Part shown: positions 5,014 through 5,086 of the stretch, in pieces | Layout: every line of letters starts with the position of its first letter | Position numbering within the stretch: the stretch's first letter is position 1 | Origin: Sulfurimonas autotrophica | GTDB taxonomy: Bacteria; Campylobacterota; Campylobacteria; Campylobacterales; Sulfurimonadaceae | Reading direction: 5' to 3' | NCBI GenBank assembly: GCA_015662405.1 | Contig: DQUE01000079.1 | Span: 1-5,086 of the forward strand | Length of the DNA stretch: 5,086 nt | Position numbers and translations under genes: made by a program | Notes under the pieces: model-generated | The model's input: the letters and a program-made list of their open reading frames with translations, nothing else | What the model was told of the DNA's origin: nothing | Databases searched by the model: none

Positions 5014-5086
5014 ATGTATTATGTAGCAAAAGTGAATTCTGACATGTGTGCTGAGTACAAGTGTAATACTTGTACTTTGTATTGTC
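5014..5086 (+). CDS. porE: 2-oxoacid:ferredoxin oxidoreductase ferredoxin-like subunit E, partial (5' end only)
   Basis: The gene is cut by the window edge after 24 codons. It starts at an ATG 12 nt after the gamma gene, with AAAAGGAAAA (5001-5010) as ribosome binding site. The visible peptide ends in four closely spaced cysteines at residues 12, 17, 20 and 24, a C-x4-C-x2-C-x3-C pattern. This resembles the first half of a 4Fe-4S ferredoxin, with two extra residues between the first two cysteines. Position and start match the small electron-transfer subunit of five-subunit Por/For enzymes, which would pass electrons between the TPP core and soluble ferredoxin. Whether a second cluster motif follows cannot be seen. 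Confidence 0.75.
   Translation, partial: MYYVAKVNSDMCAEYKCNTCTLYC

Larger units (their letters stand above)
1458..5086 (+). other. Five-gene operon D-A-B-G-E for a ferredoxin-dependent 2-oxoacid oxidoreductase
   Basis: The five genes are all on the plus strand with gaps of 12, 12, 1 and 12 nt and no internal terminator or promoter that can be made out, so they should be one transcript. The ribosome binding sites of A and B are identical (AAGGAGAT), and the one for D is the strongest (AGGAGGT). The order matches the Hydrogenobacter forDABGE arrangement (porEDABG has the same DABG core). The set is typical of reductive TCA cycle autotrophs. The right end of the operon is outside the window. 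Confidence 0.85.

Noticed and set aside
1458..5086. OorDABC-type four-subunit 2-oxoglutarate:acceptor oxidoreductase
   Set aside because: The first protein is 237 aa with no ferredoxin motif (OorD is a small 4Fe-4S protein), gamma is 236 rather than about 185 aa, a fifth cysteine-rich gene follows, and the beta TPP motif is of the VYxNTGGQ type.
1..5086. CRISPR array, insertion sequence, tRNA or rRNA, or defence system
   Set aside because: No regularly spaced repeats, transposase motifs, terminal inverted repeats, tRNA cloverleaf or rRNA signatures were seen; this is an ordinary core-metabolism region.

Overview
The window looks like part of the chromosome of an AT-rich member of the Campylobacterota (Epsilonproteobacteria), probably a chemolithoautotroph of the Sulfurimonas/Sulfurovum/Nautilia kind. 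This is inferred from the low G+C, the isolated TATAAT -10 boxes without an evident -35, the strong AAGGAGAT-type ribosome binding sites, and above all the type of 2-oxoacid:ferredoxin oxidoreductase it encodes. The genus is a guess and no search was run.

Layout. Positions 4-38 hold a clear rho-independent terminator that closes a gene lying off the left edge. A short promoter region follows, then a CobW/COG0523-family P-loop GTPase (a putative metallochaperone) running to 1080. The open reading frame of this GTPase has no ATG, GTG or TTG codon upstream of its Walker A motif, so it must start on a rare ATA/ATC/ATT codon or be damaged at its 5' end. Next comes 377 bp of very AT-rich non-coding DNA (1081-1457) with several inverted repeats, a phased A/T-tract repeat and candidate promoter elements.

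From 1458 to the right edge lies a tight co-directional operon of five genes with gaps of 1 to 12 nt. They are a CO-dehydrogenase-beta/ACS-epsilon-like subunit (D), the alpha subunit (A), the TPP-binding beta subunit (B), the gamma subunit (G), and the first 24 codons of a cysteine-rich ferredoxin-like subunit (E). The order D-A-B-G-E and the protein sizes match the five-subunit Por/For enzymes described from Hydrogenobacter (Aquificales), not the four-subunit OorDABC or PorGDAB types.

How the genes work together. Alpha and beta build the TPP active site, beta binds one 4Fe-4S cluster, gamma completes the catalytic core, and E should carry the electron-transfer cluster that talks to ferredoxin. 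In an autotroph using the reductive TCA cycle the enzyme would run in the carboxylating direction (acetyl-CoA + CO2 to pyruvate, or succinyl-CoA + CO2 to 2-oxoglutarate). Pyruvate is favoured from the beta-subunit NEVYGNTGGQ motif, but the substrate is not proved. The role of the D subunit is the least understood part of the window. No link between the CobW protein and the oxidoreductase is shown, and separate transcription is likely.
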